Part shown: positions 55,014 through 63,807 of the stretch, piece after piece
How the letters are laid out: every line of letters starts with the position of its first letter
Position numbering within the stretch: the stretch's first letter is position 1
Assembly: GCA_030148165.1 (NCBI GenBank)
Contig: JASBTZ010000003.1
Location: forward strand, 930,001-994,000
Length of the DNA stretch: 64,000 nucleotides
DNA from: Bacteroidota bacterium
Lineage (GTDB): Bacteria; Bacteroidota; Bacteroidia; Flavobacteriales_D; Crocinitomicaceae
Reading direction: 5' to 3'
Notes under the pieces: model-generated
What the model was told of the DNA's origin: nothing
The model's input: only the letters and a program-made list of their open reading frames with translations
Database searches by the model: none
Position numbers and translations under genes: made by a program

Positions 55014-55535
55014 TTATCTCAACTTATTCAGCAACCAATTCGGAGCCCGAAAAATAATGATACCGAAAACCACCAGGGTTAAAGGATAAGCTATTTCAAA
55101 TAAGATATCTGCATAATTTAAATCCGGATAAAATTCAGGCATAAAAAACCGATACCTAATCTGCCATAGCAAATTGGTTAACAAGGACGCACCTTCGGTT
55201 GAGATCATATATAAACCAAAGAGTCTCAATAAGAATTTTGCCGTATCGAAAGAGAGAACTAAATTTTCCTCCATAGTAGGATCATCATCAATTTGATGGC
55301 TGGCAACTTCTTTACTTCGATGTTTGTAAAGGAAAAGAACAGCACCTGCGATCCCAAACAATAACAAACCCGCCGATAATTCCGTTAGGTCATCTATTCT
55401 GGAATTATCAAAGCTATTTTCGCTTTGCATGCGAATAAATGTGATAATTAATCTAATCAAATATCTGAAGGCATGAGCCAGAAAAAACAATCCCATTATT
55501 TTAATGGCAATTGCCAGTATTTTGTTTTTATCCAT
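55014..55535 (-). CDS. Hypothetical four-helix membrane protein
   Basis: 173 residues. Four hydrophobic segments: ILAIAIKIMGLFFLAHAF (~5-22), AGLLLFGIAGAVLFLY (~55-70), FLLRLFGLYMISTEGASLL (~98-116) and YPLTLVVFGIIIFRA (~148-162). No family recognised. First of a long run of minus-strand accessory genes; the next gene upstream on that strand is 31 bp away. Confidence 0.7.
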   Translation of the reverse strand: MDKNKILAIAIKIMGLFFLAHAFRYLIRLIITFIRMQSENSFDNSRIDDLTELSAGLLLFGIAGAVLFLYKHRSKEVASHQIDDDPTMEENLVLSFDTAKFLLRLFGLYMISTEGASLLTNLLWQIRYRFFMPEFYPDLNYADILFEIAYPLTLVVFGIIIFRAPNWLLNKLR

Positions 55536-55566
55536 TAACTTTTGTTACTGCAGCAACACCTTATCA

Positions 55567-56643
55567 CTAGTATTGTGTGCTATGAAAGAAATGATCATCT
55601 GAGACCTCCATTGGATTTTCCGTAAACCATTCGATGAAGTTTGTCCATTTCTCCTCGTTTTCTTCGTGCCATTTTGTAAACTCCTCCTCATCACCTTGAT
55701 TTAGAATCCAGTAATTGTAGGCTTCCATATGACCTTCATCCATGACTCTCTTTTGAAATTCAAAAAGAACATTAGGATACTTTTCATTGTGTCCATCTTT
55801 AAAGTAAGATGTGGTAAATTTGGTCCTTATTCTGTTAAGAGAGGCAAGATCAATGTCTTTCTCCATTATCATAGAAAAGATCAACACCGGTTCATAGACA
55901 CCAACTCCGAAGGGTAATCGGATATCGCTCGTGTCAGAAATGTCGTCTAGAGTAATCGTTGCATTTTGACTAAAGCTTACCGAGAAAGATGAATCAGACG
56001 TATAGGTAATCTGGCTGTCATAGGTATCATAAAGCATCTTACTGATGTTCAGGGTTCGTTGTGTGTTTCGTTCGATGTTCATGAATATTTCACCGTAGAT
56101 CATACCCCAAACCTCTTCTGTCGAATTCAGATAGATACGCGTAGCCCAATAATAATTGGATGGAAATTCGGGTTCCACCATGATTCCCGTTTCGTAATAG
56201 CCAAGTGCACTAATAAATTCCTCCTTTTTCATTTCCATATTGCCACGCTCCAGATATAGGATTCCCGAATTTGGGAATAGCTCGATCCCTTTGTCATAAT
56301 GCTCAATTGCCTTCTTCTCATCACCTGCCATATCGTAGCAATTACCTAACATTTGATAAATCTTATCCATCACATTTTTATGGTCCTTTAAACCACTTAG
56401 CTTTTTGATAGCCTTCTTATACTCCTTGTCCAGGTAATATGCGTATGCCATTTCATAGGGATAATTGATCTCATCCGGATCGAGTTTTTCCGATTCCTTT
56501 AAGAGATCAATAGCTTCATCAATATTGCCTGAATCCATTTCCTGAATTGCTTTCATGGCATTATTGAAGGCTTTTTCTTTATCTGATTGACCATATATAG
56601 CGAATGCTGATAGGACAAATAAAAGAATGGTTAGATTTTTCAT
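55567..56643 (-). CDS. Exported TPR-repeat protein
   Basis: 358 residues, signal peptide LTILLFVLSAFAIYGQS. Residues ~25-180 carry about four tetratricopeptide repeats (AFNNAMKAIQEMDSGNIDEAIDLL, YPYEMAYAYYLDKEYKKAI, IYQMLGNCYDMAGDEKKAIEHY, LYLERGNMEMKKEEFISALGYY). The C-terminal half is not repetitive and I cannot place it. TPRs scaffold protein contacts; partners are unknown. Confidence 0.8.
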   Translation of the reverse strand: MKNLTILLFVLSAFAIYGQSDKEKAFNNAMKAIQEMDSGNIDEAIDLLKESEKLDPDEINYPYEMAYAYYLDKEYKKAIKKLSGLKDHKNVMDKIYQMLGNCYDMAGDEKKAIEHYDKGIELFPNSGILYLERGNMEMKKEEFISALGYYETGIMVEPEFPSNYYWATRIYLNSTEEVWGMIYGEIFMNIERNTQRTLNISKMLYDTYDSQITYTSDSSFSVSFSQNATITLDDISDTSDIRLPFGVGVYEPVLIFSMIMEKDIDLASLNRIRTKFTTSYFKDGHNEKYPNVLFEFQKRVMDEGHMEAYNYWILNQGDEEEFTKWHEENEEKWTNFIEWFTENPMEVSDDHFFHSTQY

Positions 56644-56721
56644 AGGGTATGTCTTTAGCTGATTCAGCCGTCGCTATTCGACAGCGAATGTCTTTTAAGA
56701 TACAAAAAAATGTTAGCGAAT

Positions 56722-57195
56722 TTAATTGATGTTGTCGCTGCTGACTGATTCATGTAGCTCTTCTAACAATTTAATACCACTCTCAGAGACATTAATTAAC
56801 GTTTCTGTTTGTTCCTTGTCATCCGCATCTAAAAAGGTTAACTGAACAACTTTATTTTCAATGCTTGCACTAAGTATTTTAGAGCGGGGTATTTTGTAGC
56901 TGTTACCAATTTCGGATTTTATGTACTTATGAACAGCGTATCCCCCAACCGGCAAGCCAATGATCAACAACAAACTTATTTTACCGCTCATTAGGTTCGT
57001 TAAAAACATGTATAGAAAAATGACTCCAACCACTAACATAAAGAGTATAGCTTTCCATTTCGGTACATTAAGTGATCTGTTATTGGATTTCTCTTCTAGG
57101 GTTTTCACTTCTGACCAATTTCCAGTATTGGTTAAATACAGATTGTTTTCGTCTACATTCACAAAACCATACTCGTATTTAAACCATTGTTTCAT
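56722..57195 (-). CDS. Hypothetical two-helix membrane protein
   Basis: 157 residues. A polar N-terminus with beta pattern (YEYGFVNVDENNLYLTNTGNWSEVKTL, quoted in parts), two hydrophobic helices (AILFMLVVGVIFLYMFL, ~50-66; ISLLLIIGLPVGGYAVH, ~72-88), and a cytosolic beta-rich C-terminal part (KIPRSKILSASIENKVVQLTFLDAD) reminiscent of a PH-like domain. The family is not known to me. Confidence 0.7.
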   Translation of the reverse strand: MKQWFKYEYGFVNVDENNLYLTNTGNWSEVKTLEEKSNNRSLNVPKWKAILFMLVVGVIFLYMFLTNLMSGKISLLLIIGLPVGGYAVHKYIKSEIGNSYKIPRSKILSASIENKVVQLTFLDADDKEQTETLINVSESGIKLLEELHESVSSDNIN

Positions 57196-57246
57196 TGTTG
57201 AACAGACTATCAGCGTGCTTAAATAACGTCATTTTAATGATCAACT

Positions 57247-57612
57247 CTACTGCCGTAAAATCTTCTCCATCTTCCTTCCCTTGGCCAATTCGTCCACAAG
57301 TTTATCGAGATACCTCACTTGTTTTGTTAGAGGAGTTTTTATTTCTTCGATGCGATAGCCGCAGATCACTCCTTTGATAAGTTCTGAATTAGGATTGAGT
57401 TTTGCCTGTTCGAAAAATGATTCAAAGGTCACTTTTTGATCGATCAGATTTTTAATCTCATTCGCGTTATAGCCGGTTAACCATTCGATCACCTCTATCA
57501 GCTCTTCCTCTGTTCGACCTTTCTTCTCAACCTTGGACACGTAATGAGGATAAACTGAAGCAAAAGTCATTTTTGCAATACGTTGATCGTGTTCCGGTGT
57601 TGTACTCATCAT
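57247..57612 (-). CDS. DUF2200 family protein
   Basis: 121 residues. The sequence [72 protein letters not shown] and LMR-type ending [22 protein letters not shown] is the DUF2200 signature. A small soluble helical protein of unknown function that appears widely in mobile or accessory gene sets. The start [17 protein letters not shown] follows the usual family form. Confidence 0.88.
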   Translation of the reverse strand: MMSTTPEHDQRIAKMTFASVYPHYVSKVEKKGRTEEELIEVIEWLTGYNANEIKNLIDQKVTFESFFEQAKLNPNSELIKGVICGYRIEEIKTPLTKQVRYLDKLVDELAKGRKMEKILRQ

Positions 57613-57653
57613 TGTTTGCTATTAATTCAATGTATCTTTAAATCAGGAAAGAG

Positions 57654-59084
57654 TTAATCTTTCATAGTCTTATATCCAAAGTGATTCTGCTTGAACTCTT
57701 CCCTTTCCTTTGCTACATCATCGATTCCTTCTTTAGACTCTTCCTTGAAATTATCCAGAATATTCTCATGTCCAAGTTGGCTCATGCAATATAGGTAATA
57801 GGCCAGAAGGTCTCTATCGCCGTAATTTTCAGGTGGAATATTGGATAGGATCATCCAATAGACTTGTCCAGCTATATCGTAGTTCTTTAGATCAAGGGCG
57901 ATATCAGCATATTCAACGAGGTCGTCTATCAGTTTTTCCCGTGCCCCAAATAGTTCTTTCAATTCCATTCTTCTCCACATTTCAAATCCCGATTCTTTGG
58001 AATTTGCCTGAGCATAAGTGCTATACATCGGATCATTGCTATAAATATTGTCTTTGTGTTTGCTCCAGATATCATTTAGCTCATCTGTGTTCTCAAATCC
58101 TGCTGACTTTGACAGATATAACTCATAATTCAACCAGGCAGAGCCATTGAATCTTCCCAATAATTCTTCATAGATATTAACTGCTTCGTCATATTTCCCT
58201 TTATCGTGAAGTGCAATGCCCTTATTAATCTCTGCCGAAAGTCCTCTGTCGTAAATATCCAGTTTCCCGACAACCTCTTCGTTAAATGCTTCTGGCAACG
58301 ATTGATCATCCGAAAAGAAACTCAAAATTTGCATTAAATTCTTTGCTTGGTCGATCTCGCCCTTTGCCATATGAACAGCTACTTTCGTGAATGGTATTAA
58401 CTGATTACGTTGATGCATTTCCATGGTAGCCCTCCAGAAATCGGCATTGTGCGATGTTATTTCCTCAGAGGTCTTTTCCAGTAGATCAGACGAATTAATT
58501 AACTCGCCTAATGCAAGTACCCCGGCAAACTGAGGATCAACATCTGACAGGAAATGCCCTATAATTGGAATTATCTCTTGGCTCGCCATCCGTTGAATAT
58601 CTTCATACTGTTCGCTGAGACTCATCTTTTCAAACGCCATCAGTTTGCGCTCAACTGGTAATATTACTTCGGGTTCGAACAGATTATCTTCTTTTCCGCC
58701 CTCATTCACTTGGGCCATTATAGCCATAGAATAATCTGAAATCTTTGTTTTCGGCATTGGGGGCTCGGAAATCATATTTAGGAGTTTGTTCCCTTTGTCA
58801 TAAACATTCTTCACTGCTCTGAAGTGCAAGCTAATCTCCTTATTACCTTTTGGGTTAAAATTTACAATAGCCATCATGTCAAAATCATCTTTTGAATCGC
58901 TGAAATAACTCTCTATCGTTTCATTCGTTTTTTTAATCCACAAAACAAGCTCCTGCATGTCCAGGTTGACTTGTCCCAGCACTTCCGGGGTAATCAGCTG
59001 AATTGAAATCTCAACATTTTCCTGTGCCTTTGTGTTTGGAGTAAGCAGGATGACTGTTGTTAGTAGAATGAATAATGTGCGCAT
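57654..59084 (-). CDS. Large exported hypothetical protein
   Basis: 476 residues with a signal peptide (MRTLFILLTTVILLTPNTKAQ). The rest is soluble and mainly helical, with weak TPR-like units near the C-terminal half (NKGIALHDKGKYDEAVNIYEEL, ~290-311; ALDLKNYDIAGQVYWMIL, ~390-408). I do not recognise a family; the whole resembles secreted Bacteroidota proteins of unknown role. Confidence 0.72.
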   Translation of the reverse strand: MRTLFILLTTVILLTPNTKAQENVEISIQLITPEVLGQVNLDMQELVLWIKKTNETIESYFSDSKDDFDMMAIVNFNPKGNKEISLHFRAVKNVYDKGNKLLNMISEPPMPKTKISDYSMAIMAQVNEGGKEDNLFEPEVILPVERKLMAFEKMSLSEQYEDIQRMASQEIIPIIGHFLSDVDPQFAGVLALGELINSSDLLEKTSEEITSHNADFWRATMEMHQRNQLIPFTKVAVHMAKGEIDQAKNLMQILSFFSDDQSLPEAFNEEVVGKLDIYDRGLSAEINKGIALHDKGKYDEAVNIYEELLGRFNGSAWLNYELYLSKSAGFENTDELNDIWSKHKDNIYSNDPMYSTYAQANSKESGFEMWRRMELKELFGAREKLIDDLVEYADIALDLKNYDIAGQVYWMILSNIPPENYGDRDLLAYYLYCMSQLGHENILDNFKEESKEGIDDVAKEREEFKQNHFGYKTMKD

Positions 59085-59149
59085 AATCTTGTGTTTGACG
59101 TTGATTTCTGTGTAGTGTTATTTTAAGTGTCAGGTATTGAACTTATTTT

Positions 59150-60037
59150 CTATTCAACCCTAAATACTCGCTCCGTACTGTTATCACTATAGATATAGAT
59201 TAGTAAAGTATTCGGCTTGTCCTCAGCATCACGACCCATGAGGTCTACAATTCTCATTACTTCCTTTTCCTGAGGCTTCAACTCATTCAGATTAGCCGGA
59301 CCACAGTTTTTTACCAGATCGAATTTTGTTTGAAGTGAATCAATTGGTTCTATCCCGGCTCCGTCAGCTGTTCGCACAGAAACCAGAAATGATGGTGAAC
59401 CAAACACATCTGTCGGCTGAGCTACTTTAACGAAGGCAAACAAGGAAGACGTTCCGTTTGTCGCACAGCGCGTATCAGCACCCACCATATTTGCTCCCTG
59501 AAGTGCTGCCATAAGTTTGCATGCAAGGTCTCCTTCTTCATTTAAGAATCGGGCTTCCATCGAATCCAGTACTTGCTGACCAAGCAGGATGTTTCCCTGA
59601 ATGGCATAATTCGGTCCAACAATGTGGTTCTTGTAATCATCCGTTGCAGATCCCGTATGTGCAGCTGATTCCGGTGAACCATTCACAAATCCCACAATGC
59701 CGTATTGGCGCTTTTCCGGTTGTCCTTGAACATCATTGGCTATAAGCCATTGAATTATTTGACTAGGTGTCTGTCCAAGATTCATTTGGTTTGTGGCGTT
59801 ATTCTGATTAGCCGGAATATACCAAGCTTGTGTGTTAATCGCGCCAAGATTGGGTAGTAGTTGTCCCAGAAAGTCATCGTTGGGCAATCCGGCCTGAAAA
59901 AGATCAACACAGGATGCACCGGCACTACCTACCTCACCGGTGACACTGTCAACGGCAACAATGGAAAAGGTGTCCTGAGCCCGGGATGAAACAATCGTTA
60001 ATTGCATGGTGACGAGTAATAGGAAGTATTTGATCAT
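59150..60037 (-). CDS. Secreted DUF1028 protein with variant T9SS C-terminal tail
   Basis: 295 residues from the ATG at 60037 (MIKYFLLLVTMQLTIVSSRAQ signal peptide); an upstream in-frame start would add 20 hydrophilic residues. The DUF1028 (Ntn-hydrolase-like) core is clear: TFSIVAVDSVTGEVGSAGASCVD, LPNLGAINTQAWY, QYGIVGF and GNILLGQQVL. The last ~46 residues (LNELKPQEKEVMRIVDLMGRD, then NTLLIYIYSDNSTERVFRVE) nearly repeat the tail of the protein ending at 61841, so they are a T9SS-type sorting tail of the kind seen in marine Bacteroidota. Substrate unknown. Confidence 0.85.
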   Translation of the reverse strand: MIKYFLLLVTMQLTIVSSRAQDTFSIVAVDSVTGEVGSAGASCVDLFQAGLPNDDFLGQLLPNLGAINTQAWYIPANQNNATNQMNLGQTPSQIIQWLIANDVQGQPEKRQYGIVGFVNGSPESAAHTGSATDDYKNHIVGPNYAIQGNILLGQQVLDSMEARFLNEEGDLACKLMAALQGANMVGADTRCATNGTSSLFAFVKVAQPTDVFGSPSFLVSVRTADGAGIEPIDSLQTKFDLVKNCGPANLNELKPQEKEVMRIVDLMGRDAEDKPNTLLIYIYSDNSTERVFRVE

Positions 60038-60160
60038 AGCTACTAGTGTTAAGTGATTGTAAGATAATGAAAAGCGCGCATTATTTCTATGGAGCAAACT
60101 TCCTGACCAATATCATGTTTAAATTAAGATCCTTTCCATAAATTGCCTTATATTATAAGT

Positions 60161-60712
60161 ATGTATAGATCGATTCGAATAGTATTACTTCTTTTTGCCG
60201 CTTTTATTGGCTGTTATGCTAATGCCCAGAATACCTTTGGGACATCTCACGCAGTGGTGGATATTGGAGTGCATTATGAGGACAGCCTCACAAGATTGCA
60301 ATCAAGGAATGTCAAAGTAGCCCTTAATTACGAAACGGCGGAATTTGTCATGTTTATCAATACGAGTGAACTGGTGACATTGTCAGATTCTTCTTTAAAT
60401 AAAGTTGGTGGTTTGAAGGAGAAGGAGTTCTCTTATCACGGTGTGTTTGACCTTGAATACATAAAAACGAAGGAACACCCTCCATTGAGCTTTGAAGTGA
60501 GAGGTGATCTGGAGCTCGGTAAAATCTCTCCGCTAAAGTTAATCGGCAAAGGTGATCTCGTACATGTAAGTGATGGTGCCTATCCCTGTCAACTTTCACT
60601 GGAGTTTAGGATAAGCGCTGAGGAATTAGAGAGAAAGCTGGAAGTGCCGATCAGTTTCGAATACATCGATATTAAAATTCAGCAGGTAATTCTGAAGGAG
60701 AATTTTGAGTAG
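60161..60712 (+). CDS. Exported YceI-like (lipocalin-type) protein
   Basis: 183 residues from the ATG at 60161 (MYRSIRIVLLLFAAFIGCYANA signal peptide). The mature part fits a YceI-like beta barrel that binds an isoprenoid or lipid: SHAVVDIGVHYEDSLTRL, NVKVALNYETAEFVMFINTSEL, FSYHGVFDLEYIKTKE, LSFEVRGDLELGKI, LIGKGDLVHVSDGAYPCQLSLEF. Match is moderate and rests on pattern only. It is the only plus-strand gene in the 55-64 kb stretch. Confidence 0.6.
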   Translation: MYRSIRIVLLLFAAFIGCYANAQNTFGTSHAVVDIGVHYEDSLTRLQSRNVKVALNYETAEFVMFINTSELVTLSDSSLNKVGGLKEKEFSYHGVFDLEYIKTKEHPPLSFEVRGDLELGKISPLKLIGKGDLVHVSDGAYPCQLSLEFRISAEELERKLEVPISFEYIDIKIQQVILKENFE

Positions 60713-60732
60713 GTGCTTTTAAGCAATCCATA

Positions 60733-61116
60733 TTAACCGTGCGATCTCCTACTCCTTTTCCTTTTATACCTATAGACCTTATTGTCCAGATGTCGTACCA
60801 CAAGTTCCTTAGTGTTAACGGAAATGATCTCAATTGGATCTGACCAACCATCGAGGATAATCAATCGACGTATAAAGACTTTATCGTTTTCCTCATAAAT
60901 TTTGAAAAACTCACAATCACATATGGTTCCTTCTGTGGACCAATTTCCAGTTGTATCGGATCCAAAACTAATCCTGTTCAAGCGGTGGTGATTATTCGAC
61001 TCACCTCGTTCTTTCCAAGTTCCTTCCATCTTGAATCTCACCTCTTTTACAAGAGATTGAGAGAATCCGTAAAGTGGTAATGAAAAAGCAAGTACAATTA
61101 TGAAAACAATTTTCAT
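60733..61116 (-). CDS. Small exported lipocalin-like hypothetical protein
   Basis: 127 residues, signal peptide MKIVFIIVLAFSLPLYGFSQ. The mature ~107 residues are beta-rich with a central CDCEFF and end in a very basic tail (YRYKRKRSRRSHG). The MEGTWKERGESNNHHRLNRI start is reminiscent of small lipocalin-like proteins of Bacteroidota. Its ATG lies only 4 nt from the repeat at 61121, an arrangement shared with the gene that starts at 62716. Confidence 0.7.
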   Translation of the reverse strand: MKIVFIIVLAFSLPLYGFSQSLVKEVRFKMEGTWKERGESNNHHRLNRISFGSDTTGNWSTEGTICDCEFFKIYEENDKVFIRRLIILDGWSDPIEIISVNTKELVVRHLDNKVYRYKRKRSRRSHG

Positions 61117-61120
61117 TGTG

Positions 61121-61165
61121 TATAACGTTTTGCGATTATACTATCACGCTTTCGAGCTATCGTAG
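61121..61165 (-). repeat. Degenerate attC-like repeat, copy 1
   Basis: TATAACGTTTTGCG (61121-61134) plus TTATACTATCACGC, matching copies at 62721 and 63811. It fills most of the gap between two minus-strand genes; the upstream half of an attC (R'' near the stop at 61184) is not evident, so this copy may be truncated. Confidence 0.5.
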
Positions 61166-61183
61166 AACAGCCTTCCATTGCCC

Positions 61184-61762
61184 TTAATCTTCGAAGCTTA
61201 GGTTTCCTGGTTCGGACAAAGGCATTAAGCTCTGTGAGTCCTCTCCGGTTGTAGAAATTGAATTATCAACTATTTCAAATGATAAGTTGTCAAACCAGAT
61301 CTTGCCTGTACCAGATAGCAAAGCGCCATAGGCTAAATTGGTAGCATTAAGTGGAACATCAAGTACAATTTCGTATTTGGTCCATTCTGTTGTACCCGTT
61401 ACAGCTCTGTTTTTCATATTGTCAAAACTGATTGCATAATCCGAGTCTTTTTGATCAACTCTCAACCATAGTCCAGCCCAACCCTCCACTGTCTCGCTTT
61501 TAATATACCCAGTCATGCGAACTCTTTTCCCCAGGTAGTTATCCGGATTGCAATTTTGCATTAATGTTCCGAATCCTTTGATCTTGTCATTTTTAGATTG
61601 AATAGTGGCAGCATTATTACCTTCTTGACCTGCGCCAACATCAATTCCCATTTTGTAGCTTTTGGGTGTTGAACCGGCTGCATACCAATTTTTTGGAAGG
61701 TCAAATGAATAAAGAACAAAGACAAATGCCGATAGGAATAAGGTTAAGATTCTTGCTTTCAT
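61184..61762 (-). CDS. Exported CBM-like / beta-sandwich protein
   Basis: 192 residues from the ATG at 61762 (MKARILTLFLSAFVFVLYS signal peptide). The rest matches a beta-sandwich domain known as a C-terminal part of some AraC-type regulators and as a stand-alone secreted protein: GSTPKSYKMGIDVGAGQEG, GFGTLMQNCNPDNYLGKRVR, MTGYIKSETVEGWAGLWLRV and GTGKIWFDNLSFEIV. It may bind carbohydrate, but that is inferred. An internal fragment ends SMPLSEPGNLSFED-like (shown in part). Confidence 0.78.
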   Translation of the reverse strand: MKARILTLFLSAFVFVLYSFDLPKNWYAAGSTPKSYKMGIDVGAGQEGNNAATIQSKNDKIKGFGTLMQNCNPDNYLGKRVRMTGYIKSETVEGWAGLWLRVDQKDSDYAISFDNMKNRAVTGTTEWTKYEIVLDVPLNATNLAYGALLSGTGKIWFDNLSFEIVDNSISTTGEDSQSLMPLSEPGNLSFED

Positions 61763-61778
61763 AGGGGTAGTTTGCAAA

Positions 61779-61830
61779 GCATAACGAATCTTTGGTTGAG
61801 CGTTACATGCGATTGTGCAATTCGTTAAGT
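61779..61830 (-). repeat. Imperfect palindrome with attC-like R''/R' ends
   Basis: On the minus strand it begins ACTTAAC (61830-61824; fits RYYYAAC) and ends GTTATGC (61785-61779; one mismatch to GTTRRRY). TAACGAAT (61782-61789) and ATTCGTTA (61820-61827) are an exact 8-bp inverted repeat 30 bp apart. It starts 11 nt after the stop of one gene and ends 17 nt before the next start codon, as cassettes in an integron do. Confidence 0.55.
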
Positions 61831-61840
61831 GGCTACGCTA

Positions 61841-62716
61841 TTACTCCAGCCGGAACACTTTCTCTGTAGTACCATCACTATACACGTAGATCAGTAAAGT
61901 GTTGGGTTTATCCTCTGTTTCTCTGCCCATGGTGTCTACGATCCGTATTAATTCCTTTTCTGGTTTTGAGAGTTCATTGAGTCCAACCTCACTGTAACAT
62001 GATAACGAATCAGTTGACACACAAATATCATCAATGTAGTAGTAGGCCGAGTACTCATCTATACCAGTAATGCTACCGCTTCCTGTAGGAATCGTGTCGG
62101 TATTTAGATTGTTCTCAAAATTACCAATGGTGATAAATTTTTCGCCGCCTTGTGCTATGTATTCACCGCGAAATTCCATCCACGTGGTTTTATCACTTAA
62201 ATAATTACTATTACTTAATGATGGGGATAGAACGAATGCATAGGTGGAGTCATTCAACAATGAGTCGACTGTAAAGTGAACGCCAATGGAATTTGTATAA
62301 TAATGACTACTATCGGCTAAAGACAAAAACATGGAAACATAATAGGTTTCGCCAGCAGTTAAAGGCGAATTTAAAGGAGCCTCAATGTATTCTCTATATT
62401 CCCAATTCCAGGGAGCGATTCCTACCCAAGGATAAGCGATTAATAAACCGGCATAACTTTTTCCAGAAACGGGTTGTTGGTATCCCATGTTGTTTAAGGG
62501 TACATCAAGCATAACATCCCATGGTTGAGAGACATAGCATTCATGGAATTGATCCGGTGTTCCTGCAGTGGGTTGAAACCAAGGCGGACAGTTTTGAATA
62601 TCGCCAAATGTCCAGGTGCATTGTAGCGTATCCTCAAAACTCGGATTAGGCACCAAATTTTGCGCAGAGCTCTGAAACAGAGTGAACAGTAGCAGTATGT
62701 TAAGTGCATACTTCAT
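61841..62716 (-). CDS. Secreted CBM-like protein with variant T9SS C-terminal tail
   Basis: 291 residues, signal peptide MKYALNILLLFTLFQSSAQ. The mature start NLVPNPSFEDTLQCTW is the usual opening of a Bacteroidota carbohydrate-binding jellyroll; YYVSMFLSLADSSHYYTNSI, WMEFRGEYIAQGGEKFITIG and SAYYYIDDICVSTDS are its later strands. The last ~46 residues (ELSKPEKELIRIVDTMGRE, then NTLLIYVYSDGTTEKVFRLE) nearly repeat the tail of the DUF1028 protein. Likely exported by T9SS to the cell surface. Its ATG is 4 nt from the repeat at 62721. Confidence 0.8.
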   Translation of the reverse strand: MKYALNILLLFTLFQSSAQNLVPNPSFEDTLQCTWTFGDIQNCPPWFQPTAGTPDQFHECYVSQPWDVMLDVPLNNMGYQQPVSGKSYAGLLIAYPWVGIAPWNWEYREYIEAPLNSPLTAGETYYVSMFLSLADSSHYYTNSIGVHFTVDSLLNDSTYAFVLSPSLSNSNYLSDKTTWMEFRGEYIAQGGEKFITIGNFENNLNTDTIPTGSGSITGIDEYSAYYYIDDICVSTDSLSCYSEVGLNELSKPEKELIRIVDTMGRETEDKPNTLLIYVYSDGTTEKVFRLE

Positions 62717-62719
62717 TAT

Positions 62720-62873
62720 CTATAACGTTTTGCGGCTATACTATCGCCGCACGTTTTAAAATGTTTGTAGTTGTAAGTTAAGAAAAAGCGACATAGCTTT
62801 TGAAGTATGTTGGGTTAAATGAATTAGATGTTGAAAGTAGGGTTTGTGCAATGGAGTGAAAGTGCTGTTATAC
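62720..62873 (-). repeat. Degenerate attC-like repeat, copy 2, bounded by TATAAC/GTTATA
   Basis: Fills most of the 212-bp gap 62717-62928, which holds no gene. It begins CTATAACGTTTTGCGGC with a 6-bp hairpin TGCGGC/GCCGCA (62731-62750 region) and closes with GTTATAC (62867-62873), so on the minus strand the ends read GTATAAC ... GTTATAG. Its first ~75 bp align with copy 3 at 63811 without large gaps, including the TTGTAAG..AAG block at 62771. Confidence 0.55.
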
Positions 62874-62928
62874 GCAACTGTCAAAATGAAATGAGAAGAA
62901 TATTATAGTTTAATCTTTAACAAGCTAA

Positions 62929-63762
62929 TTATTTACCCCCCTCTATCACAATCTCCTCAAAATACTTCAGATATGTAATGGGTTTTCCGCGTTCATTAAA
63001 AAAATAACCTTCTTTTAGGTGAGGTTTTATTTCATTATAATCCAACCAGAATAATTCACGTTCACCCGTGATTTGACCCTCACGAATTTCAAAGACCATA
63101 GGGGCAATGGATTCGATAATCCGTTTCTTTTCATCGCCGTTTTTCTTAACCAGTATTTTAAGGCGGACCTTATACTTGATGATTTCTGAATCTCTGTACC
63201 ACTCGTAATTGCGCGGAGGATATACGTATGACACTGTGCCATCCGCCCATATGACGGTACTATCTTCTCCGTATTGGTTGGCTAAAGGTCGAGTCGATTG
63301 CGGTCCAAAAAGTCCTAAGTAATGGCACATCTGATCGCGGAGTTCCTGAGAGTTCAAGAAATTATCGTTTGGCTCGGTTCCTTTGATCGGATAGCGCAAT
63401 TCACCATCGTCATGTACTTGAAATGATTTTGGATCGTATGGACTGTATAGCGTTAGTGCACCGTTGATGATTTTAGGATGTAAAAGGGTATATAAATTAT
63501 CGCTACGTCCATTGAATGCAACCAGATAATTTTCGGCGTTCATCGCTGGTGAAGCAATGCATCTTAAATCAGGATTATCAAAATTCCATGATTCCAACCA
63601 GGCTTTTGAATAAGGGACAAACAAAGTAGAGTCCTTTTGACGGTCAATTTCTACATACACAGTTTTACTAAACGATGTTAATGCCTGAATCTGCTTTAGT
63701 TTAAGTGATAACAAGCCGAACAGAACAAATAAACTGAGTAGGGAATAGAACGTCTTTTTCAT
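62929..63762 (-). CDS. Exported hypothetical protein, distant GldN/PorN-like features
   Basis: 277 residues, signal peptide MKKTFYSLLSLFVLFGLLS. I see a pattern like the T9SS protein GldN/PorN: SFSKTVYVEIDRQKDSTLFVP (quoted to FVP; cf. WSKxVWRxIDLREKxN in GldN), a middle with PIKGTEPNDNF, and a C-terminal WYRDSEIIKYKVRLKI ... IESIAPMVFEIREG and ELFWLDYNEIKPHL (cf. WFFDKQRSxMxVRI..I.P and LFWLYFP). GldN normally lies in a gldKLMN operon and is ~300 residues; this one is alone and without the rest of the operon. A gap of >40 nt precedes its start codon. Similarity is by eye only and could be coincidental. Confidence 0.65.
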   Translation of the reverse strand: MKKTFYSLLSLFVLFGLLSLKLKQIQALTSFSKTVYVEIDRQKDSTLFVPYSKAWLESWNFDNPDLRCIASPAMNAENYLVAFNGRSDNLYTLLHPKIINGALTLYSPYDPKSFQVHDDGELRYPIKGTEPNDNFLNSQELRDQMCHYLGLFGPQSTRPLANQYGEDSTVIWADGTVSYVYPPRNYEWYRDSEIIKYKVRLKILVKKNGDEKKRIIESIAPMVFEIREGQITGERELFWLDYNEIKPHLKEGYFFNERGKPITYLKYFEEIVIEGGK

Positions 63763-63807
63763 GAGTTGAATTTAATTGTTGCGAATGAATTTCGTCATTT
63801 TTATTAC

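Noticed and set aside
61121-61165. Repeat as a promoter
   Set aside because: Its TATAACG does not fit TAnnTTTG; the position next to start codons is better explained as a boundary element.
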